Positions 6,796-16,708 of a stretch of DNA of 64,000 nt are shown one piece after another. The first letter of the stretch is position 1. The number at the start of each line of letters is the position of its first letter. The position numbers and the translations under genes are program-made. The notes below the pieces were generated by a model, which did no database searches, was not told where the DNA came from, and saw nothing but the letters and a program-made list of their open reading frames with translations. The stretch comes from Flavobacterium sp. HSC-32F16 (GTDB taxonomy: Bacteria; Bacteroidota; Bacteroidia; Flavobacteriales; Flavobacteriaceae): NCBI RefSeq assembly GCF_024171645.1, contig NZ_JALKAC010000008.1:124001-188000 (forward strand), given 5' to 3'.

Positions 6796-8103
6796 ATGAA
6801 TAACATTGTTGCGATAGTAGGAAGACCTAATGTAGGGAAATCGACCCTTTTTAATAGGCTGATACAAAGAAGAGAAGCTATTGTAGATTCAGTATCTGGG
6901 GTTACCCGTGATAGAAACTATGGTAAAAGCGAGTGGAACGGAAAAGAGTTTTCTGTTATTGATACGGGTGGATACGTTCGCGGATCTGATGACGTATTTG
7001 AAGGTGAAATCCGTAAACAAGTAGAACTGGCTATCGACGAAGCCGATGTTATTATATTTGTAGTTGATGTAGAAGAAGGTATTACACCAATGGATGAAAC
7101 GGTTGCCAAGTTACTTCGTAAAGTAACAAAACCTGTTTTATTGGCTGTAAATAAAGTAGATAACGCAATGCGTGAGAAAGATGCAATTGAGTTTTATAAT
7201 CTTGGTTTAGGAGATTATTTTACTTTTGCAAGTATTTCAGGAAGCGGAACAGGAGATTTATTAGATGCTTTAATTGATGCTTTTCCAGAGAAAGAACCAG
7301 TTGAGGTAACAGAAGAATTACCTCGTTTTGCAGTTGTAGGACGCCCAAATGCTGGAAAATCTAGTTTTATCAATGCTTTAATCGGCCAGGATCGTTATAT
7401 TGTAACTGATATTGCAGGAACAACACGTGATGCAATTGATACAAAATTTGACCGTTTTGGTTTTGAATTTAATTTAGTTGATACTGCGGGAATCCGTCGT
7501 AAAGCAAAAGTAAAGGAAGATTTAGAATTTTATTCTGTAATGCGTTCTGTAAGAGCAATTGAGCATGCAGATGTTTGTATATTGGTAATCGATGCAACTC
7601 GTGGTTTTGAAGGTCAGGATCAAAGTATTTTTTGGCTTGCCGAGAAAAACCGTAAAGGTGTTGTAGTTTTAGTAAACAAATGGGATTTGGTTGAAAAAGA
7701 CACCATGTCGAGCCGTGATTACGAAGAAAAAATTAAAAAGGAATTAATGCCTTTTACAGATGTGCCTATTTTATTCGTTTCGGCTTTAACTAAGCAGCGT
7801 TTATTAAAAGCATTAGAAGCTACGGTTCAGGTTTTTGAAAACAGAAAACAAAGAATTGCAACTTCAAAATTCAACGAATATATGTTGAAAGTTATTGAAG
7901 CTTATCCACCGCCAGCAACAAAAGGTAAATATGTGAAAATTAAATATTGTATGCAATTGCCAACGCAAACACCTCAGTTTGTGTTTTTTGCCAATATGCC
8001 GCAATATGTAAAAGAACCTTATAAAAGATATCTTGAAAATAAAATTCGTGATAACTGGGATTTTGCAGGAGTTCCAATCGATATTTATATCAGAGAAAAA
8101 TAG
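6796..8103 (+). CDS. der: GTPase Der (EngA)
   Basis: Der is the tandem-domain GTPase required for assembly of the 50S ribosomal subunit. Two G domains are visible: the first has GRPNVGKST (9-17), DTGG and NKVD; the second has GRPNAGKSS (about 182-190), DTAG and NKWD. A C-terminal KH-like domain follows, with YPPPATKGKYVKIKY and FVFFANMP. The 435-residue length fits the family. The gene is alone between the CHAP gene and a bidirectional terminator at 8130-8163. Confidence 0.97.
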   Translation: MNNIVAIVGRPNVGKSTLFNRLIQRREAIVDSVSGVTRDRNYGKSEWNGKEFSVIDTGGYVRGSDDVFEGEIRKQVELAIDEADVIIFVVDVEEGITPMDETVAKLLRKVTKPVLLAVNKVDNAMREKDAIEFYNLGLGDYFTFASISGSGTGDLLDALIDAFPEKEPVEVTEELPRFAVVGRPNAGKSSFINALIGQDRYIVTDIAGTTRDAIDTKFDRFGFEFNLVDTAGIRRKAKVKEDLEFYSVMRSVRAIEHADVCILVIDATRGFEGQDQSIFWLAEKNRKGVVVLVNKWDLVEKDTMSSRDYEEKIKKELMPFTDVPILFVSALTKQRLLKALEATVQVFENRKQRIATSKFNEYMLKVIEAYPPPATKGKYVKIKYCMQLPTQTPQFVFFANMPQYVKEPYKRYLENKIRDNWDFAGVPIDIYIREK

Positions 8104-8129
8104 ATTTCAAAAAATCTTTATTATAAAAC

Positions 8130-8163
8130 AAAAGCAGTATTTCTATTTTGAAATACTGCTTTT
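8130..8163. terminator. Bidirectional terminator between der and a convergent gene
   Basis: AAAAGCAGTATTTC (8130-8143), loop TATTTT and GAAATACTGCTTTT form a perfect 14-bp stem with A and T tracts at either side, between two genes whose 3' ends face each other. Confidence 0.9.
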
Positions 8164-8167
8164 TAGT

Positions 8168-10045
8168 TTAAACTTCATAGAAGAATATTTGTTCAATTGG
8201 TCCGCTGTCAGAAATTGCATTATCGCCGTTGTGAAGCCTGGATCTTCCAAAAAGTTTTAGAATGTAAGTACATCTGGTCATATCATTTGGCGGATTGTTA
8301 AGCTGAGAACTATTGTTGGTTTTCTCTGTAACTGCCGGATTGATATTTGAAGCCAAAGGAACTATTGCGTCTGAAATTGCTCTGTTTACACTATTGCTGT
8401 TGTTTCTTAAGTGAAGTGAAGAAGATGATAAATGTGGATGATAAACCGTGTATTTTGCATGGATAGTACCATTTATCGGACTGCAAAGATTACTTGATTC
8501 CAATTCTGCAATCGCTAGTTTTATAAATACAGGATTATTATTCATAATAGCTGAATTTAATATTTTTCCGCCGGAAATTATTCCAAACTGATTTGCAGGT
8601 TTATTAATCACCTCTCTGATTTCAAAACGAATAGCAAATTTCTCAATTCCAATTTTGTTAGCTGCCGGAATAGTCTGCCCGGCATTAATGCTGTCAGGAA
8701 TGTTGGGTGCTGATGTCAATGCAGCAGTATTTATACTGATCAGTGTATCTTCTTCAATAATATTATACAAAGACAAATCGGCTGGAGTTAATCCGGCATT
8801 TATTAAAGATCTTTCTATAGCATGATTAACATCAAACCAGCCTTCGGCATCAAAATCGCTCTGATCACTGTAAACGAAAATTTCATTATTAGTTAAAGAA
8901 AAAACTTTACGAATTAGTTTAGAAACCACTCCCGGAACAAATAAATTTGGATACAAACCTGCCACTTTTGTAAAGCCAGATAATGGAGGAGCATTCAAAC
9001 CATCATTAGGAGTTGTAGAATCGCTTACGGAAAAACGATATTCAACAGGATTTCCCGATGCTGATTTTAAAGCGGCCTGCCCGGTTAAACGAATAGTTGA
9101 GAACAGAACATTTTTACCAGAACCTGCATAACCATCGGCATCAAAATCATAACTGTTGGCTCCGTAAGAAGAACTAAAGGCATTTCCAATTCCGGTCCAC
9201 GCACTAGGAAAGTTCGGATCTTCAGGATTTACCACATTTACCTCCGAACATAAATTTACGCACAAACAATATCCCACATTTTTGCGCGCATTGGCCTTAG
9301 TTTCGTCAACCAATTTTGTTCCGGCTAATTCTGCTTTAAAATAAACATCGGGCCCGCTTTGAAAAGAGAGAAAACCGGGATCTGTTTCTACATTTATCCA
9401 AGGCGATAAAAACGTTTTTTTGAAATTGGCAGAGGTATAATCAATCCTAAAATGTCCGTTGGCATCCGTTGTGTCCGTACCTAAAGTATCATCGGTCAAA
9501 AAATCGGCATCCATTGCTGTAACTTTAGCATTAGCAATAGGCGTATTGGTTTTGCAGTTCATCAAATGACCGCAGATAACCCAGGCGTCAAAAAAGTGGC
9601 CGCGAATATAACACCACCATTTATACGGAATAGGATATCCCCATCGGTAATTTTGATTTTGTACTTGTTTCTCAAGTTCAATGCGCATAGATAAAGTCGT
9701 AAGATGCAGCTGGATTATTTCATCTTTCTTGGGTTTTGGATGTTTTGGCGGAACAGATCCGCATACAAAATCTATGTCAAAACTTGAATTGATATGACGT
9801 TCATCAATTTCAATTTCAAAATGGCCTTTAGCATCTGTTTTTCCTTTGTAAACAAGCAATTCTGCTCTTTGTTTTGCTTCTTCTTTTGAAACAAAACGAA
9901 ATGTTTCTTTTATATTTGAAGCAGCATCTGCGATTACATCCGCTTTTCTGTAGGGGTGATAAATTAAAATTTCAACTTCAGATACCGCTTCTAGGCAATC
10001 TTCACATACATATCCTTTTAAGGAACCTTTAAAAATATTTTTCAT
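8168..10045 (-). CDS. Large protein with carboxypeptidase-regulatory-like repeats, function unknown
   Basis: The 625-residue protein has no signal peptide, starting MKNIFKGSLKGYVCEDCLEAV. I see two transthyretin/carboxypeptidase-regulatory-like beta-sandwiches: residues about 8-105 with KTDAKGHFEIEID, and about 155-215 with NCKTNTPIANAKVTAMDADF and DTTDANGHFRIDY. Several Cys pairs (CEDC, CGHLMNC, CLCVNLC) could bind metal in the cytoplasm. The C-terminal 400 residues, with DFDADGYAGSGKN, are not recognised. Proteins of this plan are often structural or surface components, but without an export signal that is uncertain. It is monocistronic on the minus strand. Confidence 0.7.
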   Translation of the reverse strand: MKNIFKGSLKGYVCEDCLEAVSEVEILIYHPYRKADVIADAASNIKETFRFVSKEEAKQRAELLVYKGKTDAKGHFEIEIDERHINSSFDIDFVCGSVPPKHPKPKKDEIIQLHLTTLSMRIELEKQVQNQNYRWGYPIPYKWWCYIRGHFFDAWVICGHLMNCKTNTPIANAKVTAMDADFLTDDTLGTDTTDANGHFRIDYTSANFKKTFLSPWINVETDPGFLSFQSGPDVYFKAELAGTKLVDETKANARKNVGYCLCVNLCSEVNVVNPEDPNFPSAWTGIGNAFSSSYGANSYDFDADGYAGSGKNVLFSTIRLTGQAALKSASGNPVEYRFSVSDSTTPNDGLNAPPLSGFTKVAGLYPNLFVPGVVSKLIRKVFSLTNNEIFVYSDQSDFDAEGWFDVNHAIERSLINAGLTPADLSLYNIIEEDTLISINTAALTSAPNIPDSINAGQTIPAANKIGIEKFAIRFEIREVINKPANQFGIISGGKILNSAIMNNNPVFIKLAIAELESSNLCSPINGTIHAKYTVYHPHLSSSSLHLRNNSNSVNRAISDAIVPLASNINPAVTEKTNNSSQLNNPPNDMTRCTYILKLFGRSRLHNGDNAISDSGPIEQIFFYEV

Positions 10046-10399
10046 GGTAATTCGTTTTTAAAATGCCTACTCTTATCAGTTTTCGACTTTTCTGCCATAC
10101 TCTTTTTTAGGATTTTCTGAATTCTCCTTTTGATTTGTTTCGCAAAGTTTTTGAATTTTGATAAAATAGAAGCAAGGTGAAATACTGTTTTTATTAGGGT
10201 CATTTTACCCTTTTTTTATATTTTGTAAATAATTATAAAACAGTATTTTGTGTTTGTTTTTTAGAGCTCAAGTCCGTTTTTTAAACAGTTCTGAAATTTT
10301 AAATGGCACACTATTTGAATAAATGTAAAAACTACAATTATAAACAATTTAAACCTTTTGTTTTTTTTGGAGTCTAACTAATCAAACCAACCTAATTTT
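10046..10399. other. Intergenic region between divergent genes
   Basis: This 354-bp AT-rich spacer separates two divergently transcribed genes. I see a small hairpin, AGGGT CATTTT ACCCT (10196-10211) followed by seven T, but it lies upstream of both genes and ends neither. No perfect TAnnTTTG element close to either start was found. No convincing small gene. Confidence 0.5.
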
Positions 10400-13162
10400 A
10401 TGACCAGAATTTATTCATTTTTATCGTTTTTCTTCCTTTTTGTCTTAAGTGCCAATGCGCAAAACGACGTTACACTTAGAGGAACCGTTTTAGATGTCAA
10501 CACGCAATTGCCTATGGAAATGGCAACGGTTTATTTTACTACAATAAAAGATTCCACTGTTATTGAATATGCCACCACAGATAAAAATGGCGCTTTTAGA
10601 ATGGATATCAAGAAATATGAAAAGCCTGTTTTTTTAAAGGTGAGTTATATGGGATACCAAACCTATTATGAAGAATACAAGGGACTTACAGAAAGCAAAG
10701 ATTTTGGTAAACTTTATATGATAGAAAATGTAAATGCACTTAACGATGTTGTTATAAAAACAGAAGCGGCACCTATTACTATTAAAAAAGATACTTTAGA
10801 ATTTAATGCTGCTTCATACAAAGTCCGTCCGGATTCTAATGTCGAAACTTTATTAAAGCAACTTCCTGGTTTTGATGTTGATAATGACGGAAAAATTACG
10901 GTTAATGGGCGAGAAGTCAATCAGGTTTTGGTAAACGGAAAAACATTTTTTGATAAAGACGGAGCCATTGCTATTAAAAATTTACCTGCTGATATTATTA
11001 AAAAAATTCAGGTTTCTGATTTTAAAACCAAAAAAGAAGAACTTTCAAAACAAGAATCGACTTCAGATTTCTCGAGTATCAATATTACAATTGACGAAAA
11101 GAAAAACAAAGGCTATTTTGGTAAAGTCATGGGCGGTTATGGTACCGATGATCGTTATGAGGCCAACGTAAACCTTAACTATTTTAATAATAAGCAAAAA
11201 ATAAGTTTACTGGCATCTTCCAATAATATCAATTCAACTGGTTTTTCTATGGATGATGTTTTTGATAATATGGGCGGTGGTCGCAACAGCAGTGGAAGAG
11301 GCGGAAATACAAGTTCTGGCGGAGGCGGAAAAGGAATTACGCAATCTAATTTAGTAGGTCTTAATTATTCTGATGACTGGACTGAAAAATTGCTGGCTAT
11401 GGGAAGTTATAATTTTTCGAACACAGTCAATAAAAATGATAGTAAATCAAATGAAGTTGTTTTTCAGCCAACTGGAAATAATATAACACAAAGTGAATCT
11501 AAATCCAGAAATGAAAATACGGGGAATAATGCCAATTTTGAGCTGGAATATAGACTAGATCCTAAAACACGAATTGTAGTTGCTCCTAAAGTAAGCCAAT
11601 CACGAACAAATGGTATTTCATCATCTTCAAGTGCTACAGAAGATGAAAATGGAAATGCGCTGAATAAAAGTGATGGAAGCTCAATATCTGAAGGAACAAA
11701 CACAAACTTTGCGAACACAATAAACTTTAATAAGGCTTTTGATAAAAAAGCCCGTAATTTTAGTTTTGTTTTTACTAATAATAATACAGACAGCGATTCT
11801 GACGGTTTGAATATTTCTGAAACAATTTATTATGTAGGCACTACACCAAATGATTTAAGGAATCAGAATGTAAAAAAGAGAGCGGTGAGTGATGCTTATT
11901 CTGCAGATATAGAATATACAGAACCAATAACCGACTCATTAAGAATTAGAATTGGTGCCGATTTAGACTGGAAAAGCAATAGTAATGATCAAAAAACGTA
12001 TAATTTCAATGAAGATACTCAGGAATATACTGACTATGATTCAAGATTTAGTAATTATACAAGTTCTATTCAAAATTCATTTACACCAAAAGTTGGAGTT
12101 ACTTTGCAAAAAAACAAGTTTACTGTAAATCTAGACAGCCGAACTTCAATTGTAAATTTTGAAAATTATTCACTTTACCAAAATGCAGCAACAGATTTGA
12201 GTAAAAAATATGCATTGCCTTTTGCTGCTGCTTTATTGCGATACAAATTTAATCGTTCTAAAAACTTATCATTCAAATATGATTATTCAAATGCATTACC
12301 TTCGGCGAATCAGTTAATGCCAATTGTAAATTTGAATAATCCTTTGAATACAATTATTGGAAATCCTGACTTGAAACCAGTAGAAAAAAACAGCGCGAAT
12401 CTCCAATTTAGAAATTACGATTTTAGATCTCGTTCAGGTTATAGTTTTAATTTAAAAGGAGATTATTATAATAATGATATTGTTTCTATTTCCAGCTTCA
12501 ACGAAAGCGGGCAAAAGGAAACAACCTATACCAATATTTCGGGTGTTTATAATATCTCTCTGGGGGCAAATTGGAATCAGCAAATTAAAAAAGATGCACA
12601 TACATTTCGATATGGTGTAGGTCTAAGTGGAAATTACTCTTTTGATAAAGGATATACCAATGACATTTTATATAATTCTAAATCTGTCGGAATTACTCCA
12701 AAGCTATATATGTCTTATGATTACGGAGAAGTATTAACCATTGCGCCATCGTATAATTTGTCATATAACCAGTCTAAATATGAAAATTATTTGCTGGATC
12801 AGACTTCAAATGTTATTCACAGGATTAATATGCAGACAACTTCTTATTGGCCGGCAAATTTGATTTTTGGAAATGATTTTGGATATACTTATAATTCAAA
12901 TATCTCAGGCGATTTCAAGAAAGACTTCTTCCTCTGGAATACCAGTTTGTCTTATGGTTTCTTAGATAAAAAATTATATGCGAAAGTAAAAGTATATGAT
13001 GTTTTAAATCAAAATCAAAGTGCTACAAGAACGATTTCTTCAACATCGATTAGAGATGAAGAAAATACAGTTTTAAAACGTTACGTAATGTTTTCTTTGG
13101 CTTATAAAATTGGAAATTTTACAGGTTCTGAAAAAGGAGGGAAAAGAAAACCGAGAGATTAG
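10400..13162 (+). CDS. TonB-dependent receptor-like outer membrane beta-barrel protein
   Basis: The 920-residue protein has a signal peptide (1-20, ending SANAQ), a carboxypeptidase-like domain (about 24-105, VTLRGTVLDVNTQLPMEMAT), a plug-like domain (about 110-230, with VETLLKQLPGFDVDNDGKI and VNGKTFFDKDGAIAIKNLPA), and a long barrel rich in alternating aromatic strands. A flexible Gly/Ser stretch lies near 297-318 (GGGRNSSGRGGNTSSGGGG). This matches the Bacteroidota family annotated as outer membrane beta-barrel protein. Substrate is unknown; no SusD-like partner or regulator is adjacent. It is monocistronic and ends in a strong terminator. Confidence 0.85.
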   Translation: MTRIYSFLSFFFLFVLSANAQNDVTLRGTVLDVNTQLPMEMATVYFTTIKDSTVIEYATTDKNGAFRMDIKKYEKPVFLKVSYMGYQTYYEEYKGLTESKDFGKLYMIENVNALNDVVIKTEAAPITIKKDTLEFNAASYKVRPDSNVETLLKQLPGFDVDNDGKITVNGREVNQVLVNGKTFFDKDGAIAIKNLPADIIKKIQVSDFKTKKEELSKQESTSDFSSINITIDEKKNKGYFGKVMGGYGTDDRYEANVNLNYFNNKQKISLLASSNNINSTGFSMDDVFDNMGGGRNSSGRGGNTSSGGGGKGITQSNLVGLNYSDDWTEKLLAMGSYNFSNTVNKNDSKSNEVVFQPTGNNITQSESKSRNENTGNNANFELEYRLDPKTRIVVAPKVSQSRTNGISSSSSATEDENGNALNKSDGSSISEGTNTNFANTINFNKAFDKKARNFSFVFTNNNTDSDSDGLNISETIYYVGTTPNDLRNQNVKKRAVSDAYSADIEYTEPITDSLRIRIGADLDWKSNSNDQKTYNFNEDTQEYTDYDSRFSNYTSSIQNSFTPKVGVTLQKNKFTVNLDSRTSIVNFENYSLYQNAATDLSKKYALPFAAALLRYKFNRSKNLSFKYDYSNALPSANQLMPIVNLNNPLNTIIGNPDLKPVEKNSANLQFRNYDFRSRSGYSFNLKGDYYNNDIVSISSFNESGQKETTYTNISGVYNISLGANWNQQIKKDAHTFRYGVGLSGNYSFDKGYTNDILYNSKSVGITPKLYMSYDYGEVLTIAPSYNLSYNQSKYENYLLDQTSNVIHRINMQTTSYWPANLIFGNDFGYTYNSNISGDFKKDFFLWNTSLSYGFLDKKLYAKVKVYDVLNQNQSATRTISSTSIRDEENTVLKRYVMFSLAYKIGNFTGSEKGGKRKPRD

Positions 13163-13200
13163 TTGTTTTGAAGGGACAAAGGTTCAGAGGAACTTGAAAA

Positions 13201-13237
13201 AAAACCTAAATCAAATTGTAAATTTGATTTAGGTTTT
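13201..13237. terminator. Strong terminator, perfect 17-bp stem
   Basis: AAAACCTAAATCAAATT, loop GTA and the exact complement (13221-13237), then more T, lie between two genes whose ends converge. It can serve both strands. Confidence 0.92.
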
Positions 13238-13248
13238 TTTGCTAAAAG

Positions 13249-13794
13249 TTAAATAGGCGAGCAATTTTCAGTATCAAAAACAATTATGGCTTCATTATTT
13301 AAATTAAAAAATGATTCCAGCTTTGGAATTATTTCCATTTCTAAAAAACGGATTTCAGGATTGCTTTGATTTTCATTTTTTATATCATTTGTGAGATAAA
13401 GCTTTTTGATTGAAGTTTTGTTTTGAGCCGTTAGGATATAATTAAAATTCCATGATCCGGATTTTGATATAATACCGGTAATGTTGCTTAAATTAATAAT
13501 TTTCTTTTTTCCCAAAGGCGTAATTTTATAAAAAGCATCATCCGTTTTATCAAAAAGAAATATTGTTTTATTTTTAATCTTCCATCGATAAATACCATTA
13601 AGAAATAGAATTGCAGAGACAAGAATGGAAAGAAGGAATCCAATTTTAAAATCATTTATATGTGATGCGGCAATTCCCAGAACTAAAATGATAATTCCTA
13701 AAAAAAAGTTCAAAAACAAATTCGATTTATCGTACCAATAAGGATCGAATGAAATCTGATTTTCTGATGCTGTAAAATTGTAGTAATGCTGCAT
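13249..13794 (-). CDS. Small membrane protein of unknown function
   Basis: The 181-residue protein has two adjacent hydrophobic segments (about 25-45, LFLNFFLGIIILVLGIAA, and 50-68, IGFLLSILVSAILFL), then a soluble part with a beta-rich PH-like appearance (TIFLFDKTDDAFYKITPLGKKKIINLSNI) and a C-terminal EMEIIPKLESFF helix. There is no signal peptide. A two-helix hairpin followed by a PH-like domain is common in bacterial membrane proteins of unknown role. It stands alone between two terminators. Confidence 0.65.
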   Translation of the reverse strand: MQHYYNFTASENQISFDPYWYDKSNLFLNFFLGIIILVLGIAASHINDFKIGFLLSILVSAILFLNGIYRWKIKNKTIFLFDKTDDAFYKITPLGKKKIINLSNITGIISKSGSWNFNYILTAQNKTSIKKLYLTNDIKNENQSNPEIRFLEMEIIPKLESFFNLNNEAIIVFDTENCSPI

Positions 13795-13910
13795 TTGGTA
13801 TTTACTTAAAATTTGAATAAAAATCAGTTTTTAAAATAAAAATAAATGCCGCTAAACGTTTTTAAAGTAATAGTTTAAGGTTTTTTTGAGGTTATATAAT
13901 CGCATAAAAA

Positions 13911-13940
13911 AGCGAGATACATTTTAAAATGTATCTCGCT
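13911..13940 (-). terminator. Terminator of the TonB-dependent receptor gene
   Basis: AGCGAGATACATTTTA and its complement make a perfect 30-bp palindrome. On the minus strand it is followed by TTTTTTATG, just after the stop codon of the receptor gene at 13967. Confidence 0.9.
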
Positions 13941-13966
13941 TCATGATTTAAACTAACTAACTTTAT

Positions 13967-16513
13967 TTATAGAGAATATTTCAATGTAACTCCATAAGTT
14001 CTTTGGTCTCCCAATACACCTGCGTATTGTCCTGCGTTACCACCTGCAGGTAATAATTGCTCGTAGTAATCTTTATTTAAAAGGTTACGTCCCCAAAAGT
14101 GAACAGATAATCCCTGCGAAGCACGGAAACCTAAACGAGCGTTAAAAATAGCATATCCTTGAACTACTAAATATTTTGAAGCTGATGGACTTGATGAAAA
14201 TTCAGAACGAGCATAAGAATCAAGAGCTAAGAAAATTTTTCCTGCGTTTCCAAAAAATCTTGCATTATCAGAAAGCTCACCACCTAAAGATCCTGCCCAT
14301 CTTGAAGCACCCGGAAGTTCAGATCCGGAAACATCCTTGAAAGATACTGGAGCTCCGGTTTCTTCTAACGGAAGCGGTGCATTAGTAAATTTTTCATAAA
14401 TAGCATCTGTATAAGTTGCAGCCCCATTTATAGTTAAATGTGAGCTTATAACAAAACTTGCGTCTAACTCAACACCTTGTACTCGTACTTTATCAGCATT
14501 TGCAAGATAACCACGGTTTACACCCAATTCAGCTGCCTGAACGTTAGTTTGAAAATCTTTAATGTCTGTTCTAAACGCAGCAATATTGAAGATTGAATTT
14601 TTGAAAGGAGAAGTTTTTACCCCAACTTCATAATGATACACTTTTTCTGGTTTGATAACAGCAAGCTCAAGTAACGGTTGTCCGGCTGAGTTTGTTGGTA
14701 GTCCGGCTACGTTTACCCCAACTGGTTTGTAACTTTTTGCAAAAGTTCCGTAAGCATTGATTTTATCCGAAGCTTTAAAAGTAACGGTGATATTTCCAGA
14801 AAAATCTGTGTTGTCAATAGCAGAGTCAAATGCCTGATCAGAATAAACTTGTCTTTTCAAAGCCAATAATGCTGGATCTGTTGTTTGTAATCCTCCATAA
14901 GTAGTACGGGCATAATGAGCATCTTTTTTGTCAAAATTATATCGTAAACCCGGTAAAACATGCAGACGATCTGTAATAGCCCAGTCAATTTGTCCAAAAA
15001 CTGCCGCACTCGATGCTCTGATATTGGCATCTGTTTTAATTCCGTATCCTTCAAAAAGACCAGGAGTTTTCCATAAAGCACTAGTAGAACTTTGTGCAAA
15101 TCTCCATTGTGCATTTCCAGATTCTTCAGTACCGTCAGTTTGAGAAGTTTGATCAATAAAGAATACTCCGGCAACACCGCTTATTCTAGATGTCAATTGA
15201 CCTGCGTAACGCACCTCCTGAGTGATTTGAGTTTGTCTTGTTGGGTTTTGAGATTTAGCCAATACTTGTAATCCTGTAAAGTCTCTGTCATTTGATGGAT
15301 CCCAATTCCAAAAACGCCATGCCGTTGTAGAAGTAAGAGTTCCTCCTCCAATTTTTGTATCAACATTTAAAGAGAAACCTCCCATATCTTGTCCTGAACG
15401 CCATGGAGTATCCTGATCTATTTTACGATCAAATGCATTTTGGCTTGGAAGCTGATAGTTCAAATCTTTAATAATGGCATCAAACTGGCGATAAGCTGCT
15501 CTTTGTGTTGGAGCTACTCCTGCAATTACCTGCGCATATCCGTCAGGACGCTGAGTCGTAATATCTGCAGCAAATATAACATTTGTATTTACAGTTGGAG
15601 TCCAAAGTAATTGTCCTCTAATTCCTTGATTGTTTAATGTATTAGTTGGTCTTCCTGTTGCAACGTTATCAACTAAACCGTCGCGCTGCGTTCCGGAGAA
15701 AGAGATTCTACCGGCTACTTTTTTACCTAAAGCCCCAGTAACAGAAGCTTTAGCCTGTAAGAAAGCATAATTTCCGTAGCTCACTTCAAAATCAGCACCA
15801 GAAGTAAAACTTGGTTTGCGGGTTGTAATATTGAAAGCTCCTGAAGTTGTATTTTTTCCAAATAAAGAACCTTGCGGACCACGTAAAACCTCGATTTGTT
15901 CAACGTCGATAAAATCAAGAGTTGTTGCTGCCGGACGAGCATAATAAACACCATCAACATAGAAACCTACACCCGGATCAATTCCGTCATTTGTTAATCC
16001 GAAAGGAGAGCCTAAACTTCTAATATTAATACCTGTATTTCTTGGGTTTGAAGAATAAAGCTGTACCGAAGGAACTAATTCTTTAATACGGTTTACGTTA
16101 AAAGCTCCGGTTTGTTCAGCCTGTTTTCCTGTAATTACAGAAATAGCAATTGGCACATCCTGAACCTTTTCAATACGACGTCTTGAAGAAACGACAACTT
16201 CAATAAGTTCGTTTTCTTCTTTTAATGCTACTTGAATTGGATTTACAGGAATTGCAGAAACTTCGATTTCGGCAGTGGTATAACCAACATACTGAATTAA
16301 AAGTGTTATCGGTAATCTTCCTTTTGAATCGATTATGAATTTACCGCTGTTGTCGGTAATTGTGCTGTTTGTAGTTCCTTTAACTACTACGTTTACGGCT
16401 TCTAACGGAATGTTTTCGCTGGTTTTAACTACACCTTCAATGTTTTGTGCAAATGAGATTGAGAAGGTTAAAAAGAATAATATTGTGAATATGTTTTGTA
16501 AAGATGTTTTCAT
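13967..16513 (-). CDS. TonB-dependent outer membrane receptor
   Basis: The 848-residue protein carries a signal peptide (1-22), a carboxypeptidase-like domain (about 24-105), a plug (about 115-230, with VQDVPIAISVITGKQAEQTG, then VEQIEVLRGPQGSLFGKNTTSGAFNITTRKP in two parts) and a C-terminal 22-strand-type barrel ending GVTLKYSL. Such receptors import a ligand with energy from TonB-ExbBD. The ligand is not evident. The 5' leader is unusual: a separate 34-codon leader gene ending in Cys codons (16566-16670), a hairpin around its stop and a promoter covered by an inverted repeat next to an Rrf2 gene. I infer regulation by sulfur amino acid supply, and so perhaps uptake of a sulfur compound. Confidence 0.92.
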   Translation of the reverse strand: MKTSLQNIFTILFFLTFSISFAQNIEGVVKTSENIPLEAVNVVVKGTTNSTITDNSGKFIIDSKGRLPITLLIQYVGYTTAEIEVSAIPVNPIQVALKEENELIEVVVSSRRRIEKVQDVPIAISVITGKQAEQTGAFNVNRIKELVPSVQLYSSNPRNTGINIRSLGSPFGLTNDGIDPGVGFYVDGVYYARPAATTLDFIDVEQIEVLRGPQGSLFGKNTTSGAFNITTRKPSFTSGADFEVSYGNYAFLQAKASVTGALGKKVAGRISFSGTQRDGLVDNVATGRPTNTLNNQGIRGQLLWTPTVNTNVIFAADITTQRPDGYAQVIAGVAPTQRAAYRQFDAIIKDLNYQLPSQNAFDRKIDQDTPWRSGQDMGGFSLNVDTKIGGGTLTSTTAWRFWNWDPSNDRDFTGLQVLAKSQNPTRQTQITQEVRYAGQLTSRISGVAGVFFIDQTSQTDGTEESGNAQWRFAQSSTSALWKTPGLFEGYGIKTDANIRASSAAVFGQIDWAITDRLHVLPGLRYNFDKKDAHYARTTYGGLQTTDPALLALKRQVYSDQAFDSAIDNTDFSGNITVTFKASDKINAYGTFAKSYKPVGVNVAGLPTNSAGQPLLELAVIKPEKVYHYEVGVKTSPFKNSIFNIAAFRTDIKDFQTNVQAAELGVNRGYLANADKVRVQGVELDASFVISSHLTINGAATYTDAIYEKFTNAPLPLEETGAPVSFKDVSGSELPGASRWAGSLGGELSDNARFFGNAGKIFLALDSYARSEFSSSPSASKYLVVQGYAIFNARLGFRASQGLSVHFWGRNLLNKDYYEQLLPAGGNAGQYAGVLGDQRTYGVTLKYSL

Positions 16514-16524
16514 TTTTATATTAA

Positions 16525-16576
16525 GTATATGTGATTAGTAGAATTTAAAATAAATTTTTTTTAAATCAACATATAC
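16525..16576 (-). promoter_or_regulatory. Hairpin spanning the leader-peptide stop codon
   Basis: On the minus strand GTATATGT (16569-16576, last codons of the leader gene) pairs with ACATATAC (16525-16532); with one bulged T the stem extends through GATT/AATC. The 3' arm ends 11 nt before the receptor ATG. A ribosome at the end of the leader would open it, one stalled earlier would not. No T run follows, so it would act on translation rather than termination. This is inferred from complementarity only. Confidence 0.4.
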
Positions 16577-16670
16577 ACATCATAGATGAATTTCTTTTTA
16601 CAGAAGCAGAAAGCTTTGTTTGTTTTTGCAAAAGTTTTGATACACCCGATCGACTAAAATGTACTTTCAT
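16566..16670 (-). CDS. 34-aa leader peptide ending Met-Met-Cys-Ile-Cys
   Basis: A short gene begins 32 nt or so after the predicted transcription start and ends 52 nt before the receptor gene. The product starts MKVHFSRSGVSKLL and ends SSMMCIC, so the last five codons are ATG ATG TGT ATA TGT before TGA. A run of Met and Cys codons at the end of a leader is what a sulfur-amino-acid-sensing regulatory peptide would show. It has neither signal peptide nor membrane segment. The neighbouring Rrf2 gene encodes a four-cysteine regulator, which fits a sulfur or Fe-S theme. Coding status rests on position and composition; conservation in relatives was not tested. Confidence 0.55.
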   Translation of the reverse strand: MKVHFSRSGVSKLLQKQTKLSASVKRNSSMMCIC

Positions 16671-16708
16671 GTTAAAATTTTTGTAAATGGTTAGTTAATT
16701 ATTTTGTG

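Noticed and set aside
10196..10218. AGGGT-CATTTT-ACCCT hairpin with T run, looking like a terminator
   Set aside because: It lies upstream of both divergent genes and ends none; the stem is only 5 bp.
14857..15177. Long alternative frame inside the TonB-dependent receptor gene
   Set aside because: It is a shifted shadow of the receptor coding sequence with no motif; the receptor frame is intact throughout, so there is no frameshift.
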